The notes under the pieces: generated by a model | What the model was told of the DNA's origin: nothing | The model's input: only the letters and a program-made list of their open reading frames with translations | Database searches by the model: none | Assembly (NCBI RefSeq): GCF_008831285.2 | Contig: NC_045151.1 | Coordinates: 3,903,544-3,967,543, forward strand | Length of the DNA stretch: 64,000 bases | Origin: Nymphaea colorata | Taxonomy: Eukaryota > Streptophyta > Magnoliopsida > Nymphaeales > Nymphaeaceae | Direction: 5' to 3' | Part shown: one piece after another, positions 13,230-24,806 of the stretch | Layout: every line of letters begins with the position of its first letter | Position numbering within the stretch: the first letter of the stretch is position 1 | Program-made: the position numbers and the translations under genes

Positions 13230-14520
13230 TATAGCAATCAAAGACAAAAATACTAATATTAAAATCTAACATTTCTATTACTGTTATCAAATACATTGTG
13301 ACAAGAACTTTATTTATTTAACTATATAGCTTTCAAATTTGAATAATTTGCTGCACTAGTACAAGAACTATATCGCCGTTGTATAAGTCTATGACATCTT
13401 AGTTTTTAGACAATGTAGGACCTGAGAAGTCCTTTTGCCAACACTATTCTCTCAAATAAAGCACAAGCATAGGTTAGCAAAATTTAGATACAAAAACTTG
13501 AAGTTTGGAATGCACAATTATTAGTGGTAAATGATAAGTGGCCTCCGATGTCAACAATAATATTGAAACATAAAATTGTCGTTCTTGCCATATTTAAAAG
13601 AAAAATGTCAACAACAATATTGGAACTTGAAATGGCCATTCCTATTTTTGATACATTAAAAGCTGAGTTTTTTTACTTAAGCGTATAATGTTTCATGAAA
13701 TGTTATTTTCCAATGTCCTACTGCTCACATATTTTTTCTATAAATTTGATTGTTGATGGACAAATCCAAGTATCCCTCTGAGCTTGATAAGAGTGACCCC
13801 AATTTAAGGATTTGATACTAATGTCACTGTGTTGTATATCCTTCAGTCAGATTGTCTTCATAAAGTTCTTGAATATGTGAATGAGGCAAGTGGCCTTTGT
13901 TCTTCACTTGATTTAGACTTCAGGAAGACAGTTAGTTGGGATTACCCAAGCTTCCATAAGACAGATAGACACAACATAAGAAGATTAGCAATAACATGCT
14001 GATGGGTCTTTCTCAGTCCATTGAGAATCTGAAATGGAAATTCAAACGGCATGTAGATTAAATCTATTGTACTGTCAGGATGTGACTTGGGATCACGTAG
14101 ATGAACAACATTTTTTTTGCACTATTGGGACCATGGAACTTGTCGGACTCACCCAATTGATGAAAAGAAGCTACTAGTTTTGAGGTTACATAGTTCCTAT
14201 AGTAGTGATGAAACATTTAGACTTTTGCTTACAAGTACAATAGACTTATACATACCTTGTTAATTGTTGCTTCTAATGCCATCTTCAGCTTCTCAATGGA
14301 TTGACAAAGACCCTCTTATTGCTTTATGTTCTTATTTGTGTATGCCTGTCTCATGGAGTCCTGGGTGCAGCTAACTAACCGTCTTCCCAAAATTCAAACT
14401 AAGTGAAGCACAAAAGCAATGTTATACACCACTTATTTTGCATATAAAATAACCTTATCATGTTTTTGTCATTCTTTACATTCTAATAAATCATCTTAAT
14501 ACTATATATATATAGCATTG
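13230..14520 (+). repeat. Composite repeat module, copy with a foldback core
   Basis: The order of recognisable lines is a line close to caaatttgaataatttgctg, a gataagtggcc line, a run with caacaataatattgaaacat, a ctataaatttgattgttg line, and then the foldback element. The same order occurs at 21,727-22,990 and, partly, at 20,615-21,660, and inverted in each tandem unit. No coding potential was recognised. Confidence 0.7.
13915..14425. repeat. Foldback element copy, most diverged
   Basis: The left arm begins cttcaggaagacagttagtt and the right arm ends with its near complement around 14,390-14,410. The centre holds extra sequence (about 14,085-14,210) not seen in the other copies, which suggests insertion into the loop. 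Confidence 0.7.
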
Positions 14521-14529
14521 GCGATGATT

Positions 14530-15254
14530 TGTGGTGTTTTTTTTGGCTTTTTCATTTCTTCACATACAGGATTGAATAAATTAAAGCTACCCCCACATGT
14601 GAGGAGATGCAAAAATTCAGGAGAAAAATGGAGGCTTATTTGTAGGAATGTATCTGAAGTTGGAGTCTCAAATGAAAATTCTGAACTAAAGAGAATAAAT
14701 GGCTTATTCCAAGAGGGGATGATGCATCATGCCCTCTTGTTGGATTTTCTAAAATAAATCTCTGACTTTTTGTAACACTTGTTAGATTTGTAGGAAATGA
14801 GAAGGATGGTTGCAGCTGCTAACATGTAAGTATTTCTGTCAAGATGCTTCCAATTATCTCAGACTTTAGAAGATTTGAATCCTTGTTTACCTTGTATCTC
14901 AAATTTAAAGATGTCAAGCCGGAGGGGAGGGACGTTGACTTGAGATCTATGTATTTGAAGATGTAAAGTTTACAAAACCATAGTATTGTCATTGTATCTC
15001 TTACACACAAGAATTGAGTTGCCTCAAAAGGCACAGCAAAACTGGTCATGTTTTGGACCTGTGAAAATGCAGGTCTTTAGTTCAATTTACATGGGTGTTA
15101 TGCTTATGCGTCTTAAGTGGTGGAACATGGTAGCTAAGTTGAAGGATGCAGTTCTGCCATAGTTGAAGCTGATGTAGTTCATGACCCCTAAGGCATGGTG
15201 GGCCTCTTTTCAGGATGGTAAGTTGCTAATTATCTCCCACTCACTCAAAGAAAA
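14530..15254. other. Module fragment, then about 500 bases with nothing recognised
   Basis: Positions 14,530-14,750 are a diverged copy of 23,050-23,240 (shared lines near gaggagaaaaatgga and aggaatatatc). From 14,751 to 15,254 no domain, RNA gene or transposon end was recognised. Confidence 0.45.
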
Positions 15255-16423
15255 AAAACATAAGATTTTCATTTTTGAAAAAAAAAATCAATCATTCAAG
15301 CACACCTCACATTATGTGTAGGTAGGCAGTTGTAAGTGCAGATTATGAATGCCAGCATTTGTGCTCAAATGAAAATGGGAAAATCAAAAGGTTATCAAGC
15401 TTGGCCTTTGAGTGGAACATTAAAGACTCGGTGAGTTAAGTGCACCGGTTTGTGCATGTAAAACATATACAGCAAAAACAAAACATGGTAGGGGTTGCAA
15501 TGTTATGGAAATTATCTAAAAATATATATTTTTTATACTTTTAATTTATTTCAATTTTTTTGATCTCTATAAAAGCTTTTTTTATTAAGCAGGAGTATTT
15601 TTGTAATGAACTTTATTAGCGCATGAAAATTTCATGCACTATGTGGTGTACATAACCTGCTTTGGTCAAAGACAATTTTTTTTAAAGGAAATGTGGAGGC
15701 ACATATGTAGATTTTATAATCAGTAACTCAAAACAGTAGTTTATAGTTGCTAAAATAAAATAAAATGAAGGCATACATGCCTTCACTGGATATAGCAATG
15801 CTGTTATTTTATTAGTAATGAAAATGCAGGGAAGGATTGGAACCAAGGATGCAAAATCGGGTTCTTTCAATATTGACAAATGGTTTGTTAATTAGACAGA
15901 ATGGATGTGTGTTGGTTTGCCTTGCAGTGTGCATGAGGACAAATACAGTATTGAAACATGTAATGTCAGATTGTTGGGCCCTTACAAGAAAATTGCCCCT
16001 CCATTTTTCCTTTTTTTATTTTTTTTAGAGGTGTTTTGCAACATGAATTTGATGAATTTGCATTAATAATGACAATAGATTTCATGAAACATTATTTTTT
16101 ATGTTTCATCACACTATCACAATCCTTGCAACAGATTTATGAAATGCTAAACTAGTGTATATGATGCCAAACATGTCTTATGGGGCTTTCCTTTTACTCT
16201 AATTTTAGCATTAAAAGAAAATCTGTGTTAAGGGGCTATTTGGTCGTTTCGGATATCCAAACATTTTCTCTGTTATGTTCAATCTACATTGCTTAAAATT
16301 TGCTTTGTGAATGATGTGTAGTGTGTTCTGTGGGGAGTCAAGGTCCCATATGGTTGGCCTTGATAGATTTTTTATTTGTCACTAGAATAGAATAAGGTCA
16401 AAAGACACACACACACACACAAA

Positions 16424-16599
16424 TGCAGGCCTTGGTGTGGTAACTTCCGGCATCCGCAACCAGAACTGGCTCTTCAATCTGCAATTAAGGATGTTAGATC
16501 CAACAAGAAGGAATACCAAGCGGAGGTGAGGAAATGGAGGATAGCATTGAAGAAAGTCAGAAATCTCTCTGGCTTCAATCTGATCAAGGACATAAATGG
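16424..16599 (+). pseudogene. 3' remnant of the TIR exon of a TIR-NLR gene
   Basis: This matches 3,348-3,522 and reads as SAIKDVRSNKKEYQAEVRKW, then LKKVRNLSGFNL, ending at a GT donor near 16,600. Everything upstream in the exon, including the FLSFR box and the catalytic Glu box, is missing: the counterpart of about 2,590-3,345 is replaced by a short (AC)n run at 16,405-16,420. This is a dead fragment. The CT-rich intron start behind it is conserved with the first copy. Confidence 0.8.
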
Positions 16600-17239
16600 G
16601 TTTATGTCTCTATCTCCCTCTCTCGCTCTTTCTCCAGAATAATTAAAATTTAATCAGATCTCTCTTTTTTCCCTCTCTCTTTAAATTTATAGTCTAACAA
16701 TAAGAATGCTTTGTTGTCTGTAGCTTTTCAGTTGCTTCCATTCATATCTTATTCATATGCTTATTTTCTGCTTGTGTTGTCCCAACATCATGTTCGGCTA
16801 GTATTTAGATATTTTTCCTTTAAAATCATTATTTTATCGGCTATATTAATGTAACACATCCTTCACTTGGAGTTTCCCAAGTTCATCTTTGAGTTACTTA
16901 CTTAAGTAAAGTAACCATGACATATCCATAAAGCTACTAATAGATAAAAGTGAGAAACTTTAAGACGTGATTTTGTGTTGAGACTACTATACAGATATAC
17001 ATATATATTGTCCGATTGGTCTATTACTTGGTGGGTCACAAGGTTCAACATTTTTTTCCCTTTGGCATAAAAATATATAATACATCATTCTATAAGACAC
17101 AATTTCCTTGAAATATAAATCATAAATTGTTCAACTTTTTGAAAAATTTATTTTTATAAGTAAGAGCTCGTTAACCATGTAATGAAGTTAAAAAATGTTT
17201 CATAATCTAGGCGTGTAACTCGCACACAAACACACGTAC

Positions 17240-17300
17240 ATATCTAAAATATTTTGGAATATATATATATTATATATATATTTCAAAATATTTTAGATAT
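17240..17300. repeat. Palindrome with (AT)n centre, second copy
   Basis: The arms atctaaaatattttg and their complement differ by one base from perfect pairing. It is the counterpart of 4,104-4,177. Confidence 0.75.
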
Positions 17301-17412
17301 TGGTTTCATTTCTTTAATTTTTAACAGCAGTAAAAAACATAAAAGCTTTAACCATGTAATGAAGTTAAAAAATGTTTCATAATCAATGCGTGTAACACAC
17401 ACACACCTGTAC

Positions 17413-17480
17413 ATATCTAAAATATTTTAGAATATATATATATATATATATATATACATGTTCTAAAATATTTTAGATAT
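17413..17480. repeat. Palindrome with (AT)n centre, third copy
   Basis: The arms atatctaaaatattttagaa and their exact complement flank an AT run. The block containing it appears to be a local tandem duplicate of the one holding 17,240-17,300. Confidence 0.8.
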
Positions 17481-17699
17481 TGGTTTCATTTCGTTAACTT
17501 TTCACAACAGTAAAAAAACGTAAAAGCTTCAAAGCTACTAAACTAGCATAGAGTCTTTTATTGATAATTCTAGTACTTCACAAGGTATGACATTATTTTT
17601 CCTTGAAAATATATATTATAAATTCTTCACCTTTCTGAAAAATTCATTTATAGGTAACACCTTGTTAACCATGTAATGAAATTAGTAAATGTTTCATGA

Positions 17700-17716
17700 T
17701 CAATGCACACACACAT

Positions 17717-17775
<59 letters not shown>

Positions 17776-17776
17776 C
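17700..17776. repeat. (AC)n followed by (AT)n
   Basis: A compound simple repeat directly after catgatcaatgcac. The inverted units carry it as (AT)n then (TG)n at about 34,640-34,710 and 50,775-50,845, with different lengths. Confidence 0.9.
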
Positions 17777-18618
17777 ACACATATATATCAAAATTATTAT
17801 AGATATTGGTTTCATTTCTTTGATTTTTCAAGGCAGTAAAAAACATTAAAGCTTTAAAGCTACTAAAGAAGCTTAGAGTCTTTGATATGTTAAAAACAAT
17901 TAGAGTTTCAGCTAGCCAGATTTAATTATATAACAAAACACAGTTAATGTGTATACAAGTGTGTAAAAAAATCATGAGACATGTTTTTCTAATTAACGAG
18001 AAGAAAATGTATAAAATAATTCGTTTGAACTGTAAAAATTTCTTTGTTTGAATTCTTTAACGATTACAGCCGGTATATTGGGAACCGATAATTTTTTACT
18101 GATGTCAATGGTTGATTACCCACTATCTACATAAATGTTGTTTAACAAATCACTATTTTTGTTCTCTCTGATGTTTATATTATAAGGTACGAGATCCATA
18201 AATATTGATTTTAGTTGTTGATATTTCCAAGATGGACGGCTGAGAAAATTACCCAACCAGATAAAAAATCTGGGGTTAATTTTGCTCTTGTTTTAAATTT
18301 TTTAATCCTCCTGATGCTTCTTGTATTAACAGAAATCCTAACTTTTCTCTTTGTGAAACAAGCTTGGAAAGAGCCATGACACATTGACTTTGTGGACAAT
18401 GAGAACTGGGTTATTGGCTGATTGATCTATTTAGTAGGGGGTTAACAACGTTCCACATATTTTTTCCTTCGGCGTAAAATTGTAAATTATATATCATTCA
18501 AGTACTTTACAAGGGATGGCATAATTTTTTTGTAAAAAGATTTTGGAAATTTTATTTATAAGTAACACCTTGTTAACCATGTAACACAATTAATTAAACG
18601 TCTCATGATCAAAGCACG

Positions 18619-18722
<104 letters not shown>

Positions 18723-18919
18723 TTGAAATCTGGTGAGCATTTTCTGCCTCTGAAAAATGGCTTTGCATGAGTTGGAGAAAGTTTGGAAAGTACATGTTGG
18801 TTGTCTACTCAATAAAGCAGTCTAACTGACCAATGATACGTATCTGATACTCGTGAAAAACCACTCTCCGTCCTTCTCTATCAGATTGAACCTCTTTATA
18901 AAGTTCTTGAATATGTGAA

Positions 18920-19075
18920 TGAGGTACAAGAAGACAGTTAGTCAAGATTACCCAAGACTCCATGAGATAGGTAGACACAATGTAACAACATTAGCAACCT
19001 CAGTCAATTAACAAGCTGAAAATGGAAAAGAAAGCAAGAATTCAGAAGGCATGTACATTATTCTACCGTCTGACC
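18920..19075. repeat. Half of a foldback element (left arm only)
   Basis: It matches the left arm of the 5,491-5,885 copy up to the edge of its inner stem and then jumps directly to the sequence that follows the whole element in A1 (5,990 onward). Inverted counterparts are at about 33,405-33,560 and 49,548-49,700. Confidence 0.75.
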
Positions 19076-19846
19076 AAGTTCTTCAACAGCGCCATGGACG
19101 AATGCTTAATTTTTCAGTCTTGAAATTTTGTTATAGTTTTGTTATTATCCTTTTCTGGAATTTGACATTGAATTAAAATTGTATGGACTGTTTCAAATTT
19201 TGATGTTAATTTTCTCATTTTATCACATTATTTAATCTTATGATTCTCATCTAAGCCCATTGATCATTCGTAAGATTTGCTCACCATCAGTCAAAATTTC
19301 AAGCTGGGGCTGGCACATAATGATCCACATTCCAAAGCGTAAAGAATCAATCATGTGATTTTTGTTAAACCAAAGCACCCTAAAATTTATTTCTAACATC
19401 TTCGAGAACCTGCTGGCAGCATGCATTGGAACTTTTCTTTAAAAAATCGTAGAGTTGTCCACATGGTATGGACGGTGAAGGGAAACATTTCCATGTCCCA
19501 ATCAATATGCAACAGATATATTGCTATGGAAGAATTTAATGGACACGGTCCCACGGAATGGAAGAGAAGCATTGAGTTGCAGCCAATCATTGAACATACA
19601 TTTTGACACCAAAGCAAGCCATCTGCAATTCTTTTTAGGAAATGAAAGAGAGCAGATTGTTGTCCACACACAAAATTTAAAGCTTATGAGTGCCAAAGAG
19701 AGCAACAAGAGGAAGGCCGAGCTTTGAAAAAGTCAGGCATAATAGACATACCAATACATCTCTCTCCCTCTCCTAAGGGAAGAAGATGATGGAAATTGAC
19801 GTGAGCAATTCATTTACCTGCTGCCAAGGGCCAAGATACCTAACTT

Positions 19847-20014
19847 TAATTCAGTATTGTAGTTGGATGGGCCTAGATTCAATTATATGGGGCAGCTTCA
19901 CATGACCTGGGTAGATGTCTCTTTATATATTAATTCAGTATTGTAGTTGGATGGGCCTAGATTCAATTATATGGGGCAGCTTCACATGACCTGGGTAGAT
20001 GTCTCTTTATATAT
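19847..20014 (+). repeat. 84-base tandem duplication, two copies
   Basis: The line taattcagtattgtagttgg starts at 19,847 and at 19,931, and the whole 84 bases between are repeated almost exactly, ending tctctttatatat. The inverted units (about 32,550-32,635 and 48,690-48,775) have only one copy, so the duplication arose after the arms separated or was lost in them. Confidence 0.9.
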
Positions 20015-20091
20015 TTAGTGTTTCCTGGAAAAAACAGCTTCTGCAAGTTTGCTGCTGCCCATGAAAAATGAACTCATGAACTGCACAAAAA

Positions 20092-20431
20092 CTAGGAGTC
20101 ACTAGTCGGTGGAAGGTTGCAGCGGGCAGCCTTGGCAGCCATCGACGAAGAATTTGGTGTGCAAGCCACTATGTACCTCCCATATGACTTGGGACCCAAT
20201 TGTTTTCCATGCTGAGAATATGTGCCGCCACATGGAAAAACAGCCTGGGTAAGAGTTGACGATCCATGGGCTTTGGGAGCTATGTTTCTGGCTCTTATCA
20301 TATTCAAGCAAAGGGAATCAGTTTGCAAGGCTTTGCAATCTAAAGCTGCAAGAGATGCATGGTTAAAGTCAGTTGGCCTCCTTAAACCTATCTTACCTTT
20401 CTCTTTGGGGAGGCAAAGGGGAGGCATCTGA
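20092..20431 (+). other. Unrecognised protein-like stretch with an in-frame stop
   Basis: On the plus strand one frame is open from about 20,100 (residues AAIDEEFGVQATMYLPYDLG) to a TGA near 20,214, and then again to 20,431 (residues GKTAWVRVDDPWALGAMFLA, then RESVCKALQSKAARDAWLKS). The second part holds a short hydrophobic segment. The minus strand is also open (20,092-20,427, 111 codons). I do not recognise either product. Copies in the tandem units (32,131-32,470 and 48,274-48,613) keep both frames open but differ by at least one amino-acid change in each, so neither strand looks protected. It may be a degraded gene fragment; no intact gene is claimed. Confidence 0.35.
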
Positions 20432-20614
20432 CCAGATGGCTATTGCGACAAATTTCATTCTCCTTCAATGAAATTAGCACATGCCCTTGCCTGTTCAGTT
20501 TTTTGAAGGATGGAAGGCGGGATCTTAAAGACAAGCCCCCAATATGGACTCATGTAAAACAGAGTTTCCATTACTGATATCAAATACTTTGCGGCAAAAG
20601 CATTTTTAGTTATG

Positions 20615-21619
20615 CATATAGGTTCCAAATTTGAACCATTTGCTGCACCAATGCTAGAACCATGTCACCCATTGTGTACGTCTATGTCATCTTTGTTTAC
20701 AAATGATGTTGGAAGTTGGGTTTTTTGGCCAACTCTATTCTCTCAAATAAAGCACAAGCACATGTTAGGAAAACTTAGATACAAATACTCAAATTTGCAA
20801 AGTACAATTGGTACGGGTAAATGATAAGTGGCCTTCGATGATACAAATCCAAGTATCATGCAGAGCTTGCAATGTATGGTAGCCGGGGCGGAGTGAAGGG
20901 GGCCTGGCAGGGCCATGTAATTTTTTAAAAGAATTCATTTGTTGATTAATTATTTTTAGTATTACATGTTTTTGTTCTTGTTTAATGATTACAATTCGTT
21001 TTCTACTTGATAAGTTATTTAAATGAGGGAGATGGGCTTTATGCTTCACTTGTTTTAGAATTCAGGAAGACTGTTAGTCAGGACTACCCAAGCCTCCATG
21101 AGACAGGTAGACATAATGTAAGAAGATTAGCAATAACACACTGGTGGGTCTTTCCCAGTCCATTGTGAAGCAGAAAATGGAAAAGGAAGCAAGAATTCAG
21201 AAGGCATGTAGATTACTTATATTCTACAGTCGGACATTTTTTGTAAGCAAAAGTATTGATCATGACATGGGATCACCTAGCTGGAAGGCATTGTTTCATC
21301 ACCAATGGAACCATGGAACAATCAGTACTTTTCCTTACAATTACAACAGAATTATACGTACCTTCTTTCCTTTGCCATTTTTAGCTTCTTAAATGATGGA
21401 CAAAGACCCACCAGTGGTTTATTGCTATTGTTGTTATATTGTGTATAATTCCTGTCTCATGGAGTCTTGGGTGCAGCTGACTAACCGTCCTCCCAAAGTC
21501 CAAGCCATGTGAAGCACAAAAGCCATGCATGTTATACGTCATTTATTTTGTGTATAACGTTTATCATGTCTGTCTCCCCCTTTACCTTCTACTAAATCAT
21601 CTTTTCAGATGAAAATGCA

Positions 21620-21660
<41 letters not shown>
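20615..21660 (+). repeat. Composite repeat module, shortened copy
   Basis: It has the module order seen at 13,230-14,520 but lacks the middle ataatattgaaacat section. It contains a GC-rich line (ggtagccggggcggagtgaa near 20,877), then the foldback copy at 21,048-21,545, and ends in an (AT)n run at 21,623-21,665. Confidence 0.7.
21048..21545. repeat. Foldback element copy
   Basis: The left arm starts at a cttgttttagaattcaggaa line, with the ctccatgagacaggtagaca line inside. The right arm repeats these as reverse complement. The inner stem is tgtaagcaaaagtattga (21,239 onward) against a near complement ending near 21,340. Inverted copies lie at 31,020-31,560, 47,125-47,670 and, truncated, 63,250-63,615. 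Confidence 0.8.
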
Positions 21661-21672
<12 letters not shown>

Positions 21673-21726
21673 ATTGGAGATTGATGGGAGCTGCTCATTT
21701 ACTTACTGCCAAGGGCCGAGATACTT

Positions 21727-22990
21727 ATGCATATAGGTTCCAAATTTGAATAATTTGCTGCACCAGAGATAGAACCATATCACCCATTGTATAAAGTCTA
21801 TGCCATCGTTGTTTTTAAATGTTGTTGCAAGTTAGGGGTTTTTTGGCCAACTCTATTCTATCAAATAAAGCCCAAGCACATTTTAGGAAAACATAGATAC
21901 GAATACTCAAAATTTGGAAAGTACAATTAGTAGGGGTAAATGAAAAGTAGCCTTCGATGTAAACAATAATATTGAAACATAAAATTGTCATTCTTGTCAT
22001 GGTTGCATCGAAAATTTCTTCAACAATATTCAAACCTAAAATTGCCTTTCTTGTTTTTTATATATCAAAATTTGAATTTTTTTACTTATGCATATAACGT
22101 TGCTAGAAACATTACATTCCGATATATTTCACTCACATGTTTTTTTTCTATAAATTTGATTGTTGAAGCTGGAAAAATCCAAGTATCATACAGAGCTTGC
22201 AAATGTATGGTAGTAGGGGCAGAGCCAAAGGGGGCCGATAGGGCCTTGTACTTTTTTAAAGGAATTTGTTAATTGATTCATTATTTTTAGTATTACATGT
22301 TTTTGTTATTGTTTAATGATTAAAATTTGTTTTCTACTTGATAAGAGATTATAAATAAAAAAGTGATCATAATTTAAATGATGTACATGGCCTTTATGCT
22401 TCACTTGTTTTAGACTTTAGGAAGACAGTTAGTCAGGATTAGCCAAGCCTCCATGAGACACGTAGACAAAATGTAAGAACATTAGCAATAACACACTGGT
22501 GGGTCTTTCTCATTCCATTGTGAAGCTGAAAATGGAAAAGGAAGCAGGAATTCAGAGGGCATGTAGATTAATTCTATTCTACAATCAACATTTTTTGTAA
22601 GCAAAAGTACTGATTGTGACATGGGATCATGTTGCTGGAAGGCATTGTTTCATCACCATTGGAACCATGGAATAGTCAATACTTTTGCTTACAATTACAA
22701 TAGAATTATACATACCTTCCTTCCTTTGCCATTTTCAGATTCTCATTGGATGGACAAAAACACACTAGTGGCTTATTGCTAATGTTGTTACATTGTGTAT
22801 AATTGCCAGTCTCTTGGAGTCTTGGGTGCAGCTGACTAACCGTCTTCCCGAAGTCCAAGCCACGTGAAGCACAAAAGCTATGCATATTATACTTATTCAT
22901 TTTGAGTATAACCTTTGTCATGTCTGTCTCTCCCTTTACCTTCTAAAAAAATCGCCATTTGACAAGAAAATGCAGAATATATATACACAT
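21727..22990 (+). repeat. Composite repeat module, longest copy
   Basis: The whole order of lines is present: catataggttccaaatttga, the caataatattgaaacat section, ctataaatttgattgttgaa, a gggggccgatagggcc line near 22,230, and then the foldback copy. It follows 20,615-21,660 directly, so the two form a diverged tandem pair. Confidence 0.7.
22370..22915. repeat. Foldback element copy, clearest example
   Basis: Reading in from each end gives matching lines on the two strands: a catggcctttatgcttcac-like outer line, a gaagac.gttagtcag line, a gtaa.aacattagcaataa line, gaagctgaaaatggaaaag, and finally tgtaagcaaaagta.tga near the centre. Arms are about 230 bases, imperfect but alignable throughout, with a loop of about 80 bases. 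Inverted copies are at 29,830-30,385, 45,800-46,350 and 61,935-62,480. Confidence 0.85.
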
Positions 22991-24243
22991 ATACATACTA
23001 AGAACTGGAAACCTGAGATTAAAAGACAATCACAATTAATAGCATTCTTAATCATTTATTATGTTTTTTTTTTCTTTTTTGCCTCCTTATACAAGAATGA
23101 ATAAAATTAAGACACCACACCACACGAGTGGATATACAAAAGTTGAGGAGAAAAATGGATGCTCAATTATAGGAATATATCCAAAATTATGGGGCACTAA
23201 TGAAAATTGTAAAAGGTAAATGGATAAATGCATGATGCGTTGCATGGGCTCCTGCGTGGTGCTCAACAATATCCACTCTCAAGACTGAGCCATGGTACAG
23301 GCACAAGCACTCACCATCGGAAAAATATCAGGAATCTTTTTTTTCCGCATTTTTTACTTTATTTATCCAGTTTTTCAGAAATATTTGTGAGTGGAAGATC
23401 CAGACATGAGTTCTAGTTGTCCCGCTATGGCAAACCCATTCCCTACAGTACCCAGCCAATGGTCAACAAGACAAACAAGCTTTATATGTTATCTCTTTTT
23501 TTAAAATTTTTTGAAGAGTTGTTTAGCGATTGGAACATGAGTGTTATCAAGTTGTATTAAGTTTTAGGATAGATTCGTGAAACACTACCTTTAGTGATTC
23601 ATCAAACTACCATAACCTTTGAAATAGATTCATGGAATACTAAACTAATTTTATGATACTGAACACTATTTATGGTGATCTTTTTTACAATAATTTTTCC
23701 ATTGCATTTTGATCTAAAGTTGAAAGTATGTTAGGGGGCTGTTTGGTCTTCTCGGACTTCCAAACATTCTCTTTCTGTTATGTTCAATATATTTTGCTTA
23801 AAATTGGTTTTTGAATGATGTGTAGCAAGATCGGTGGGGAGTCAAGGTCCCATCAAGGTGAATGTATGACTGGAAATTATCCGGCACTAGAATAGAATAA
23901 GGTCATGGGGTCGCCGAAAAGGGTGTGTAGAAATGGCTATGGTTGGGTGATATTAAGGCAATGGTGTGGCTACGTATTATAAAACATAATTTTCTTCTTA
24001 TCTAACACTACTTAAGTATTTAATGGTTCCGAATCACATAATGAAAAGAAGATACATGCCTGTTTTTGGCATTCTATGATTGACGTATGACAACTTTAAC
24101 TTGCCAGCCCTAGACCATGTTTACATTTTCTAAAAAGGGCACGTGCCAAACATGCAATGCTCGTTTCTTGATAGGAAACTAAATATGCCTTAAAGAGGGC
24201 ATGTAACAAAAACACTCTTTTGGATGTCATAAACACAGAGACA

Positions 24244-24245
<2 letters not shown>
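22991..24245. repeat. Module shared with 6,830-8,015, no gene recognised
   Basis: The sequence is collinear with block A1. Short frames (for example 23,228-23,416) persist in several copies but encode no known motif and overlap frames on the opposite strand. Confidence 0.55.
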
Positions 24246-24290
<45 letters not shown>

Positions 24291-24537
24291 ACTATGCTTC
24301 TAGTATTAATATGTCAAAAGTGAAAGTTCATTTGAGCCATCTAATCTTTAGGTCGGAAGCCTCAGATGTTGGCTTCTTTGTTTTTGTTTAGTAATTTTTA
24401 ACATCTTCTCTTTCCCCCGATGCCTTCCTCCTTTCATGATTTTCTCAATCCCTTCCTCCATCCCTCATCGAAAAGTGCTGACAACGTCCTCACAATCCTC
24501 CCCAAATCCACCAGAGGTCCTCCATTCTGTTAACAAA

Positions 24538-24563
24538 AGATGGGTGGATTATTCCACCCATCT
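24538..24563. repeat. Perfect 11-base hairpin inside the TIR element
   Basis: agatgggtgga and its exact complement are separated by four bases (ttat). The copies at about 28,209 (one mismatch) and 44,174 (perfect) retain it. Confidence 0.9.
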
Positions 24564-24617
24564 CTGCTGCCACCACCGGCACCCCAAGAATTGGTGTAGT
24601 CTTGGCGGCCCCTTCCC

Positions 24618-24659
24618 CCCAGCTGTGTTAAACCAGGGATGCTACTTAACACAGCTGGG
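24618..24659. repeat. Perfect 14-base inverted repeat inside the TIR element
   Basis: cccagctgtgttaa (24,618-24,631) and its exact complement (24,646-24,659) are separated by 14 bases. It is retained in the three inverted copies. Confidence 0.9.
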
Positions 24660-24806
24660 TGGGAGGAAGAGGGACGGATGCATCAGGTTGAGAGAAAATG
24701 TTAACAAATAAAAAATAAAAAAAAAGCTAGCATCAGAGCCGAAAGATCTGATGGCTTAGATCAACTGTCATTTTGACAAAAATATCAGTCATGGTTCAAC
24801 TTCTCT

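Larger units (their letters stand above)
24288..24806. mobile_element. Non-autonomous DNA transposon-like element with ~75-base terminal inverted repeats
   Basis: The left end (tgaactatgcttctagtatt, then a tttgagccatctaatcttta line) and the reverse complement of the right end (gttgaaccatgactgatat, then a gatctaagccatcagatctt line) align as imperfect inverted repeats of about 75 bases. The interior is GC-rich and pyrimidine-rich and holds two adjacent hairpins. No transposase is encoded; the 91-codon frame 24,436-24,711 is proline- and histidine-rich without a known domain. Target duplications cannot be read because one side is an (AT)n run. The terminal style suggests a Mutator- or hAT-type MITE, which is inference. 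Whole inverted copies are at 27,964-28,482, 43,924-44,446 and 60,061-60,583. Confidence 0.65.

Noticed and set aside
12987-13300. Possible continuation of the virus into protease or reverse transcriptase
   Set aside because: The sequence is host repeat D, shared with 63,869 and 34,801, and no viral enzyme motif follows.
24436-24711. 91-codon proline and histidine rich frame, with matching frames at 28,059, 44,017 and 60,160
   Set aside because: It lies within a TIR-bounded repeat, has no known domain, and is conserved only because the copies are recent duplicates.
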